The position numbers and the translations under genes are program-made. A stretch of DNA of 64,000 nt from Dactylellina haptotyla. Its lineage: Eukaryota; Ascomycota; Orbiliomycetes; Orbiliales; Orbiliaceae. How positions within the stretch are numbered: the stretch's first letter is position 1; each line of letters starts with the position of its first letter. The notes beneath the pieces are model-generated. The model was not told the DNA's origin. It searched no databases and was given only the letters and a program-made list of their open reading frames with translations. This document shows, piece after piece, positions 45,094 through 55,727 of the stretch. The stretch lies in contig CM062383.1 of NCBI GenBank assembly GCA_031310005.1, positions 434,001 through 498,000 of the forward strand, written 5' to 3'.

Positions 45094-46539
45094 ATGACAA
45101 CCCTCACAACTCTCCCTGTCGAATTGGTGCAGCTGATAACTAAATATACATCTGTTCACGACCTCCTCAACCTCCGCTTGGCCTGCAAGCAACTTAATTA
45201 CAAAACTCGCGATGCTCACCTCAACGCCGTCTATACCCGCCGCACCTACTTCCTCTCCCTCAAGAGCCTACAAATCCTTCTCAAGCTCTCTCAACATAGT
45301 GATCTAAACTTTCGAGTCAAACACCTCCAGCTCGACATCGCCTGCGCGATCTTCAACTTCGCCGACTCCATGAACCCAGATGAAGACGAGGACCCGACCT
45401 CCATCGACCAACTCGCCGAATCTCTTCTCGGCGGCCAAGGATCCTTCCTCTCGGACACAAGATACTACGTCTCAGACGTGCCCCTAGACGGCAGATACAC
45501 CCGCATCCTAACCTCTGCCTTCGCAGGCCTCCCGAACCTCAAAACTGTAGAACTGATAAACGGCCACGACCCGAACAGCGAAGTCTCATTTCGCACATTC
45601 GAACTCTACAACCCACCTGCAGACAGCAACTCCGGCAGCAGCGGGGTAGACCTCCAAGAATACGAGCGGGTACGTTCAACAGGCTGGGTAGACGTCTACA
45701 CCCTCAACGCGCACCAAGTGATCCCCGCCATCTTCGCCGCATCCGCCAAAAGCCACACCGTCGAACTAGAAAACATCCTCCTCGACGACAACACCCTCAA
45801 AGGCCGAGTCTTCAACTCCACTGGCGACTCACTCGCCGTCTGGATCCCCGATATTCTTGCCATACACGAATCACACCAATCTCCGTTTCCGAAACTTAAA
45901 CACCTCGAATTACCGCTGGGAACCCTCAAGGATAACGGGGGGATCGAACAGCGCAGGATATTCGAATATATCCTCCGCTTCACGGATACCCTCGAATCGC
46001 TGAAGATAGTACAGGGTGCATCCCCTTTACACGATCTAACCCAGTTGTTTCCGGCGAGTATAGACCCGCCAGTGGATACCTTGACGACCTGGCTGCCGGA
46101 TAGCTTTGACGGAACACACGCGATCTTCCCGCGGTTAACCTCTTTCCATCTTGAGAACTTTTTGACCTCATTCGAAACACTGAATACTCTGCTCGTATCG
46201 TTGAAGGGGAGTTTGAGAACTTTATCTTTGGTGTCCTGTACAATTGAGAATCCACCTTCAGGGTGGCGAAGGATACTAGAAACGATCGATAAGAATATGG
46301 GGATTACTTCGTTCAAATTGATACCTGCGCCCGCGGATCGGAAGGCGCCTGGGAATCCGTATGTGATTCCGACGATTGAATTCGACGGTGCCTGGACAGC
46401 TGATAGTAAATTTGCTGTGTACGATGCGTGTGAGCCGGAAGCAGGATCGTGGGAATTGAAAATTATAAAAATGCTCAGGGAGTTACCATCGAGTTATTAC
46501 TTAGATTTGGATGTTTTACTGGCAGCGGGTCTAGAATGA
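45094..46539 (+). CDS. F-box protein F10
   Basis: Single exon, 481 residues from the ATG at 45094; an earlier in-frame ATG at 45010 would add 28 residues, but the later one sits at the F-box (MTTLTTLPVELVQLITKYTS, then HDLLNLRLACKQLNYKTRD). It shares family blocks with F9 more than with F1-F8: TRRTYFLSLKSLQILLKLS, FRVKHLQLDIA, LPNLKTVELI, FPRLTSFHLENFLTSFETL, SLRTLSLVSCTIENPPSGW. It lacks the FW-LW end box. It is the only F-box gene here on the plus strand. First half has a high-GC, C-ending codon style, while the second half is closer to the others. Confidence 0.84.
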   Translation: MTTLTTLPVELVQLITKYTSVHDLLNLRLACKQLNYKTRDAHLNAVYTRRTYFLSLKSLQILLKLSQHSDLNFRVKHLQLDIACAIFNFADSMNPDEDEDPTSIDQLAESLLGGQGSFLSDTRYYVSDVPLDGRYTRILTSAFAGLPNLKTVELINGHDPNSEVSFRTFELYNPPADSNSGSSGVDLQEYERVRSTGWVDVYTLNAHQVIPAIFAASAKSHTVELENILLDDNTLKGRVFNSTGDSLAVWIPDILAIHESHQSPFPKLKHLELPLGTLKDNGGIEQRRIFEYILRFTDTLESLKIVQGASPLHDLTQLFPASIDPPVDTLTTWLPDSFDGTHAIFPRLTSFHLENFLTSFETLNTLLVSLKGSLRTLSLVSCTIENPPSGWRRILETIDKNMGITSFKLIPAPADRKAPGNPYVIPTIEFDGAWTADSKFAVYDACEPEAGSWELKIIKMLRELPSSYYLDLDVLLAAGLE

Positions 46540-46759
46540 ATAGATACTTGGTTTTCTTATCTACCACTATCAACGTTACTTCTTAGCTACTATTAATTAT
46601 TATTAATTTACACAAGTCTCCGTTCACATCTAAAACCACGATATATAAAGAACCTACTTAAACAATAAAATGGTACATGAGAATATCCTGTCGACTTCTC
46701 CTCAGGGTTGGTCCTTTATGTGGAAATCTTCCGATAATGGCACGTGCGGGAGGGGGTCC

Positions 46760-49139
46760 CTAAGTCCCCATACCCGACTGATTCCCCAAAGCCCACCCGG
46801 GAGTCTGCGCGATAACCCACGGATAACTCAACTCAGCACGATTCTTGCCTTCCGCAGCCGCACCCGACGCACCTCTAACAACAGATACATCAGAACCAGA
46901 CTCGCCGCCTCCTTCGAAGCGAACTCTTCTCGCGTTATCAGTTTCTTCGAGGCTAGCTACACTCCATCTATCCATATCCGGATCGTCGGGATTGGCCGCC
47001 GCACGAGCAGGGCGAAGTCGCTTCCCTTCCCATTCGAACACATCCGTCGTATCGCAGCAAAGCAGATATTCAACTTCATCTTTAAACACCGCGCCGTTCT
47101 CAACGGACAGCTCGGCCATGAGACTCATCACCCCGTAAATAATCATCCACATACCCTTCCGCAATTCCGCCATAGCCTTCAAACTCTTCCCCCTCATAAT
47201 CGATTTCTCGAATCCCATGAACGCGACAGTGATACCTTCATCTTCCTTGTTAAGCCCCATCTTGCGGATATCTTTATCGTTGTATAGCTTTGGCAAGAAA
47301 TCTTCGAGCGCGCTGCCGCTGAGCTTTTCGGACATGTCCCCTATGAATGCCTCTCGTTCGCGCCAGGCCGCCTGCTCGGCGCCCATGGGTTGGAAGAAAT
47401 ATCCTGGTAAAATGGGAATACCGAACGGCATGCTCTTGCCGTGTTTTGCAATCTTTTGGTCGATGAGACGGAGCGAGTTCGCGTAGTGGAAGAGAGTATG
47501 GTAGCAAGTAACAGCGCGGGAAGTGGTGTACTGTCTATCGACGAGTAAAGCGTATAGCGCACAAAAATCCTCATAAATGTGGAGTAGGACCGGGCGGGTG
47601 TTGAGGTTCTTAGGAGGCCATTTGGGGTACGATGTGCTAGTGTAGTATTTGTAAAGGAAAGTACGCATTTCTTGGTAACCTTTTCGGACTCCGAGAGGGA
47701 GCTTGGTAGCCGGGGATTTGACCTTCCAGAGTTCCTTGAATTGGAAGCTTTTAAGGCTAGAAGAGAGTATCTTGATCTTTTGGTCGATTTCATTGTGGCG
47801 ATCTATCAAAAGGTTGACGATGGGTTCGGATAGAACCTCGTGTGCTTTGGCTGCTTGGATTTGAGGCCACCTACAAACCCGTGTCAGTAAATGGTAACTT
47901 CGAAGTAAAATGTTAGGTAACTTACATCCCAACAGAGTGAACGAAAGCTTCAAGGTAAAGATCTTTCATCTGGTAGGTAGCAGCAAGATGGAGGAGATCG
48001 ATGGCCTTGATAGCATCGTTGCTGACATCCCACAGTCCACTCTTAATAATGAATTCGGATAGCTTCTGACCCAAGCTGTCCTCCGCGCCATCGAAATACA
48101 TCAACATACGATCCACCAGATCACTAAGAAGCGGAGAATCATCCTCGATCAATCCAACACAGAAGGAATCGAACATGCAAGCAAAGACATTTCTCATGGT
48201 AATATAATGCCTGAGAAGAGTGAGAGCATCGGTCTCCTCGTTCTTACCATCCGGTCTATCAGGTGCGAAGAAGAGAGCATATTTCGCAGTAGGGAATTTA
48301 TCCTTGGGAATATCAAACCCGCCTTGCCAGACTGGAGAGAACGCCACGACCCAATAGTCAGATGTCGACTGTAGAATCAGAGAGTCGACGAAAAAGCTAG
48401 GACCGTGTGGAGTTGCGCTATTCTTGGCGCAGAGGTAGATGAGGGTGTCACCGTCGGGGTTCCAGAGTTCGCGAACAGGTCTTCCATTGTATAGACTAGC
48501 ATAATTATAATGAGGCGATTTTCTTGCATCTTTACCAGAAATTATCTGATAAGCAGGTGGCAGCCCACCCGGCGTCTCGGATACTGATTCTGCGGCACTC
48601 TCGAAGCTGTCTTGGGATGTTTTTCGAGTGAGATGCGCTGAGGCCTTGCCTTTGCCTTTGATATCAACAGGTCTTTCAAATTGACCGAGATCATTTTGGG
48701 AGTCAGGGACTTCAGATTCGGATTCGATACCAAACAATGGTCGCCAACCTGGTTGTTGGTGCCCTTCAAGATCCACGAGGTTTGCCAAGCCCTTATTTGT
48801 TCCTGCGGTTGACTGCTTTGAAGGTCCACCGAAAGTTGGCAGAATTTCGCCAGGCAAACCGTAGGCAGGGTGATCAGGGCGGCCACCCGAGCTAGTTTCA
48901 ACTTCGGTTTCATGCTTCTCTATAGCTTTGCCTTTATCCTTTTGAATCTTATTGTTGGTTCGACTTGCTTTCAAATTCTGGAAGAAACTTGGTCGGCTGC
49001 TCTTTGGTTTGTCGTTTGCTGAGTCTTTCGCCTTTGAGAATATGCTTCTGCTGCCCTTCTTCCCAAAGAGGGAGCCCGATGTGGAGCCTGCTGCTGCAGC
49101 ATCAGTTGCAGGCGCCAGAGTATTCGGTGCTGTCGCCAT
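46760..49139 (-). CDS. DUF8004-type fungal protein
   Basis: Two exons, 47926-49139 and 46760-47870, with a 55-nt intron (GTAAGT...TTGTAG), give 774 residues. The first about 200 residues are Ser/Lys/Gly-rich and probably disordered. A BTB-like segment follows (LWNPDGDTLIYLCAKNSATP, FFVDSLILQSTSDYWVVAF, then MRNVFACMFDSFCVGLIEDD). Residues about 400-700 form the helical region that I match to DUF8004, with YPKWPPKNLNTRPVLLHIYE and LPGYFFQPMGAEQAAWRERE. Proteins of this type are widespread in Pezizomycotina and uncharacterised. No catalytic residues are apparent. Its stop faces F10 convergently at 220 nt. Confidence 0.84.
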
Positions 49140-49790
49140 CTGAAGAGAGGGGAGAGAATGCGTCGTGATGATGACGGCGATGAAGAGGTCGGTGAGGGAA
49201 CGCCAGGCTCATGAGAGCTTGCTCTGAGATTGAACGCAGAAGGAAGAGTGCTCATGCTGTCGTTATGCTCCCAATTATACCAGCCATCACGCCGGGTGAA
49301 TGCGCATGTGGTGAAGGACTCAAAGTCAGCCTTGAAATCCGTAGGCCGCCAGCTTTGTGTTGCCTGTTCCGTGGGCGTGCGATGGCGACCCACCACAACA
49401 CATTTTCAGGGCTACTATTTAAACGCGGCGCCGAGACAGCTCGGCGGACCTTCTTCCCTCCTTCTTCCTCCCACGTCTTCCCTCCTCACAAGCAGACCTC
49501 TGCAACGTTCCTACTATGAATATTGCCCTCAATGATAAAGGGCCAATGGAGTACGCTGGGCAGGTAGCATCAATGAACGGCTTTAGTAGCCTACCTCCTG
49601 GGGTCGATTTCAAGAAATGTGAGCCCGCCCCAGCCGCTCTTAAGCGGTGGCATCAGGCCCGGGGGGCTCAGTCGACCTCAGCGGTTGCTTCCTCCTCTAC
49701 TTACGCTTCATACTAGGCGATATGATGATTCTACTCTCCTTTTTACTGAACTCTCAAAAGTTTACCCTTTGATGAGTTGCCCGATAAATC

Positions 49791-49860
49791 AAAATAATCA
49801 CAATAATAATTATAATAACAATAATAACAATAATCATCATGAAAATAATAACAATATAAA
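49791..49860. repeat. AAT-rich microsatellite-like tract
   Basis: Interrupted AAT/AAC trinucleotide tract of about 70 nt at the left end of the AT-rich block. Confidence 0.75.
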
Positions 49861-51434
49861 AAAGACACCTATTTCCGAGTGTATGATCACTCGGGCCGGG
49901 AGCAGAGGCCACAGAATGGCCTCCCTTCTCGGTCTCATATTATTATATTATCGTGCCTTATATATCTAATTCTTATTAAATCACCTATAGAAGACACCAA
50001 GGAGATCTTCCACCTCAACGGAGTCTTCCTCGGTACGCAAAGTTGTCCAAGTTTGATCCAATCTTTACATGGTTGGCAGCTTTGGCTTGCTTTCAAGAGC
50101 ATGAACAACAATAATAATTAATAATAACTTTGAGTATTATCTATATACACTTACACATCGCCGATCAAGATCATGCACATGATCTCGCCGAGCAACATCT
50201 GGTAAAGTGTCGATAACTTTTCAAATACCTTCAAATAATAATAGTTCAGAAGATTATGAAAACCTTGATGGATGTGAGTACCAATATAACTTTAAATAAG
50301 ATGATACGCTTCCTCCAAAGGAACATTGCCTCTCAGAATGATCCCAAACCTGCTCTCTTCCTACCAAAAGAATATCAAATGCTCTACCTCCCCAAAGCTT
50401 TATAAATATAAAGAAGATCACCAAATTTCCCAATCTTCAGCCAACTAAGGAAGGAAGGAGGATACGTGCAACCATCGTCATCAGGATGTAATAAATTCGC
50501 TATCCTCCAAATATTTAATTAAATATCAACAATAATATTCTTAATTCTACACTAAATAATTAAATAATCTCAAAGGATAGAAGTAATACATCTTAGATTT
50601 ATATTTATCGAATCCTTCCAAGCGTTCAAAGAGGTACGAACGATCGCCTGGCATGATCTTTCAATATGGAAACAATTGAAAGCTCCCAAGATCGATGCCC
50701 GGGAATATCACAAATATTAATACAGCACGATAAGCGTTTCTGCTTGATGGTATTCGTTTCGAATAATATTATATATGGACCAAAGCGTCTCGAGCAAACT
50801 CCGATGAGCTCGGAGAGTAAATATACATATGAAATGCACTACTTCATAAGGCTGCACCCGAAACTTTTGATACTATCGCATCGAATATCTACAGCTTCAA
50901 TATTTTGTTAACAAGATGATCATCAATATACTTATAACCTTATAAAAACATATTTACAGAGACGTTTTATTATAGCTTATACAAGATGGGCGCTTAGGGG
51001 ACTCGAGTACTCCTCTTCGTGCAGTTCCATGAAGAGCTAACTCTCGAGTATAACGATGATTACCTTACCATTGATGGGTTACCATATTATTCGAACTAAT
51101 ATCTAATAAAAAATCACTTCATACCCAATCTTTACAAATCACCCAACTCCAACAACCTCGTTTTCCATGACGCAAGCGAGTCGTTGCGTTCTAGCTATCC
51201 AGCTTATGTTTAATGACCCATCTGTGCTCCTTTCCCCCAGAAGGAGATCTGAATACTCAATTCTGACGCGCTAGTCAATCATATTATTCATCGTGTCCTA
51301 AACGTCGTGCAAGTAGGCATAACGAGTAGCTTCTACGAGCCGGCTTCCAGTTCATATATTTCTTCCAATCCTTATTCTAATTGTAATCCGCCTCTATTTA
51401 CCAATCGGGTGATTCCCTGAATGGTACAAGGTAT

Positions 51435-51700
51435 ATGCCTCTGCAGAACGATCTGGCTATGAGGCATCCTATGGAGGTTAAGAGGGGGGACCCAAAGGGG
51501 AGTATCCCGCCTCTCCTCAATGACCGTGTGGGTTTCCGGAGTGGTACAACGGGGAGGAGAAGATGAGGGAGGAAGTGGAGGATATCTTGCGAGATATCCC
51601 ACCCATATTTAATTATGTGGGTGGTAGATGTGTCGTTTATAGCGAGAACGGCACACTGTGCCCTTGTTCGCTGCTCTGCGAAGATAATGAGCAGCGAACA
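51435..51700. repeat. Cluster of four short inverted repeats
   Basis: Perfect arms at 51435-51441/51461-51467 (ATGCCTC), 51580-51587/51592-51599 (GGATATCT, 4-nt loop), 51599-51605/51618-51624 (CCACCCA) and 51665-51676/51689-51700 (TGTTCGCTGCTC, 12-nt loop). The second and third share a boundary. The function is unknown. They could be part of a decayed mobile element or a structured transcript. Confidence 0.5.
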
Positions 51701-52109
51701 TGTATCAATAGACAGCGAGCAATGGAGGGAGGAGAGGGAGGCGATCCGAGATGGGGGTTTCCTGTACGTGCATACGCCTGGTTCGGCTGTTTCAGATTAT
51801 TACTCATAGAAAGATACACGAAAACTCAATTATGATGATTTGGGCCAGATTGGTTATAGATAGAAATTAATGCTTGTTAATATTAATATAAGTTGATTGT
51901 TTCAGCCGGTATTCAAAGCAGAAATTCAGTATTCCGTAATATAAAGTATCAATTGATATCTAACCCCAGCGCTTCAGTTCGGACATAAGAAACACAAATT
52001 TGTCGATAAATAACCTGAATAATAGAGCTGCATACGTATACATGTACACAAAAAAATGTGTAAGGCATAACATAAATAAAATCCCAAGACATATCAAGAA
52101 TTGAGACAT

Positions 52110-53772
52110 TTAACCAGCTTGCACGATAGAGATGGTTCGGCCATCTATAGCAAGCTCATCTAGTCTCTTAACTTCGTCATCCGTCAAACGGAATCCCAAA
52201 GCTTGGATATTCTATTTACCCCGAATTTCATTAGTCTTTCCTTTCTTCTACCAGCAAGTATTAAATAGAGGATGAGCTTTTGTAACTAACCTGTTCACTT
52301 TGATGTCCATTCCGTGCGCCACCGAGTGGAATCGTACCCTTACACATCGTCCAATTCAATGCTACTGCGCTTATTGGCACTCCTATGCCCCAATTATCAC
52401 ATTCGTCAGATATGTAAATATTCCGCATAAACCGCAGAATAGTCAATACTTACCATGCTTTTCACCAATCTCCTTCATGGCTTCGAGCAATTTGTCGATT
52501 ATCTCCCATGGTTGATCGCCGTACACCCTTCTGCCCCCTGGGGGATTCTTAGAACTATATTTTCCAGCTATTTTACTAATGTTAGTAAAGCGAAACATAT
52601 GAAGGGGGAACCGTTCAACTTACTCAGACGACCTTGGGCGAGAGGGGAGTATGCTAGAGGTACGATGTCACGTAGGTGGCATGCAGCAAGGAGACCGCTG
52701 GTTTCGGGGATTCTATATATTTCGTGCTCAATTAGCACACAACTACAGGCCATAGTTCGGAGGTAAATATGCTTACCTTCGAAGCAAGTTGAATTCAATT
52801 TGATTGCTTGCAACTTTATAAGTTTACATTAGCCCCACTATAAAGCGACAACCCGGTCATATATTACAAACTTACGTGGAACACCATATTTTTGCAAAGC
52901 TGTCATAAACAAAGCCTCGTCAGCTCCCATTCGCAAGAAACTCTGCTAGATAAATCGATATACATACCATCATACATCTTCACCATTTGCTCTTCGTTAT
53001 AATTGCTCACACCAACAGTCTTAGTCAATCCCAGGTTAACGCACTCTGCGAGTCCCTTGGCGATACTATCGATACTGTAGAACCAGAACACAGGAATATG
53101 AACCTGATAAAGATCCACCTGCTCGACGCCGAGTCGTTTCAGTGAGTTCTTCAAGGCACCGACGATACCGATAGGCCACCAACGGCCCATGAATACGGGA
53201 GATGGGATCCTATATATTTCTCCGTATTAGCCCCTAAGATTCTCTCCCACTTTGATAGAGATAGTTTCTGGGTATATACCATTTGGTAGCAATAACTATA
53301 TCCTTCTTCTGTTCGGCTGGGGTATCTTTCAACAGCTTGCCCATGATTATTTCGTTATTAGTATTCCCGTATCCCTCGGCGGTATCGTAGAATCCGAGCT
53401 TCTCCTTGTTAAGCTGGGCCCAGACTTCTTTGATCCCTGGGAGATCTTTCTTTTCGTCGTATCCCCAGCTCATCTATAAAGCTAAGCGTTAGCTATATAT
53501 TGATCTGTAGCTAAATTGGGGGTACAGATTCCGCCGATATATGTGTATAACATTGCGAAGAAAAGACCTACTTTATCGCCCCAAGCCCAGGTACCGCAAC
53601 ATGACTATGATTTTCAAGCTTCGTTAGTATTTTGAACAAATGCCAGCACCTCCACTAGCAGTTGGATATAATAGAGGCAACTTACAGCTGGTACTTCTAC
53701 ATTATGCTTCAACCCTCTAAGCGTCACCTTTGTCGCCTTATCGATTATCTTTACGGTCTTCAATGACGCCAT
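52110..53772 (-). CDS. Aldo-keto reductase, ten exons
   Basis: Exons: 53686-53772, 53572-53604, 53280-53473, 52968-53209, 52876-52899, 52777-52813, 52624-52712, 52454-52567, 52291-52382 and 52110-52211; total 337 residues with every junction in frame. The catalytic tetrad is visible: Asp and Tyr in LGFYDTAEGYG, Lys in IVIATKW (split by an intron) and His in VDLYQVHIP. Cofactor-side motifs KTVGVSNYNEEQM, GVPLASNQIEFNLL and LAYSPLAQGRL, and the NADP-loop region GTIPLGGARN, are present. The start MASLKTVKIIDKATKVTLRG leads to GTWAWGDKMSWGYD. The family reduces carbonyls with NADPH; the substrate is not evident. Intron density is far higher than in other genes here and exons 2, 5 and 6 are only 33, 24 and 37 nt. 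Confidence 0.88.
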
Positions 53773-55727
53773 CCTGAATTATGTACCAATTTGTATCTAT
53801 ACTTTCGAACTATTTGGTTTCGAGTAGTACAAAAGAGAGAAGGGCTATTCGGAAGCAGATAAAAATATAGACCTTCTCAAACGAGCAATGTTGAAAAGAA
53901 TGAAGAAAATGGAGATATCTGCCATCTGGAAAGGAGGGATCGTCCTCCTTATACACGTCCTCCCAAACCCCTACACGCCACTCTAGCCCTCCCTCTCTCT
54001 TCGCTCTCGGAACCCTCCATATATACTGCGTCGCATAATAACAGCGAGCTGCCTACATGCCGACGCTAATGCATTCAAACCAAGCAGCGACCAGCCCGAC
54101 CAGGGTAAGCAGGGAAGCAAGTCAATCACCCGGTGGGATGGGATCGCCAAGCCGATTTTTCACGCTAACCTTATTTACAGAAAAGGGTAAGTCTCGCTCC
54201 GGAATTTGGACATACAGCCTACAAACCCCGACTTGTTTGCTCCGGGTTTTCCTCTTTTTGGCATTTAGGTCTAGCGTGGAATTTTTGGGACAATGCCAAG
54301 TACGTCACCATGAATAGCATTTTTAGTCTATGGTTTTATGATAAATTGTTTATCGAGTTTTTCGTACTTGTGCTCGTGAATATGATTTTCGGGTTGTATG
54401 CTATCCGAGGAGAATACGAGACCCGAATGGAGCGAGCACGCTACGCGGGTTCCCGTTGCATTCTGCATACCTGCCCTATTCCGAATGAATCTCTTAACTG
54501 TCTGTACATGTATCCAACATACGCCCGGAGAACCGGAGAGCATTTTGAATCCCGGCCTGGAGAGCGGTAATCAACCTACATGTGCAGCTATATCACCTTC
54601 CGCTAAGACCCTCTCTCCTCTCGGCAAACCCACTCGAATGCCCCTTTAAGAAATGCAACATCAGAGGGTTTCACAAGCCTCTGACTTCGAGGAGAGAAAT
54701 CCGCATGAAATTTGTACTTTCAATTTAAAAACCTTGCACGGATTTTCCGATGGATCCATCATGCCCTTGCTTCGGCTCGCGAAATGGTATCTTATTCTGG
54801 GAGGTTAGGGATGGGATAAAGGCTCAATCCGCAAGAAGCGGTCCCTTTTCCCTTCAATGTTTTCAATTTTCAACAGCTTCTTGTAGGAAGTTGAAGAATT
54901 TGCAAGATCATATGGTATCTATAAAGGAATTGATCTGCAGGCCTAGGTTTGACGAAGTGAGGCTGGTTGAATCATTCTGATTATCGATTACACCATAGCT
55001 TTAGCCTAACATCCAGATAACAGAGGAATGGGTGCCATTTTCTGGAATTCCGTATACGATGTCACGAGTATCAAGGTCTCACTAAAGTTACAGATCTAAG
55101 AATGCATGTATGCCACGCCCCGCTTCGTCGGACCAGGAGGCAGTTGGGTTCTACGAGATTGGTGTCTGCATGTATGCGTATATCACAAGTTTCTACAGGG
55201 GTGGAAAATACGATATCCATAATATCTCTCGTCAATCAAATCCACGCCGAGGCGATAATGATGACGGATTGGAATAATTGGGGTTTTATTGTTTTAAAAA
55301 ATGTGGTGTGTAAAACATAGAGACTAACTAGCTACTAGCTGATTGCAAATTGATGGTCACGAAGAACCACCAATAGGTAAACCCGGCTAGATGTTTCTTC
55401 TAGCTCGAATTAAAAATACGCAATCAAAAAGCCATTGCAGCTGCCGCTCAGTTCCGTTTCCTAACGAATGACAAGAAGCTAAACATCTCAACCATATAAT
55501 TCCATCGCTAGATCTCAACAAAGAGCAAGATTCATAAATCCAAAAGAAAATATGAATCCTCTCACCAAATAGCTGGCAAGAAATAACCGTACGTACGTAA
55601 CATGTCAATAATAAATAGGGATAGAAAGTAACAAGATAATAACACGCGCGAAGCTAACCATTAATTCCCACCGCTCGAACAGAAACCTACTCAAAGCAAC
55701 TGTTGAAAAAGATAGTCGGTACGGCAT
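53773..55727. other. Intergenic, no supported gene
   Basis: About 1.95 kb between the reductase start and the ALA synthase stop. Frames of up to 86 codons overlap on both strands without features. Nothing is called. Confidence 0.5.

Larger units (their letters stand above)
49140..52109. other. AT-rich intergenic block, possibly repeat-derived
   Basis: About 3 kb. The first 400 nt are the upstream region of the DUF8004 gene. From about 49790 to 51350 the sequence is strongly AT-rich with many short A/T runs and no coding frame, as expected of a RIP-mutated or otherwise decayed repeat, though no element family is recognisable. From 51435 to 51700 there is a set of four small hairpins (listed separately). 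A 66-codon frame at 49516-49716 was considered and not called. Confidence 0.45.

Noticed and set aside
49516-49716. 66-codon frame next to the AT-rich block
   Set aside because: No domain, and no matching frame downstream to suggest an element or gene.
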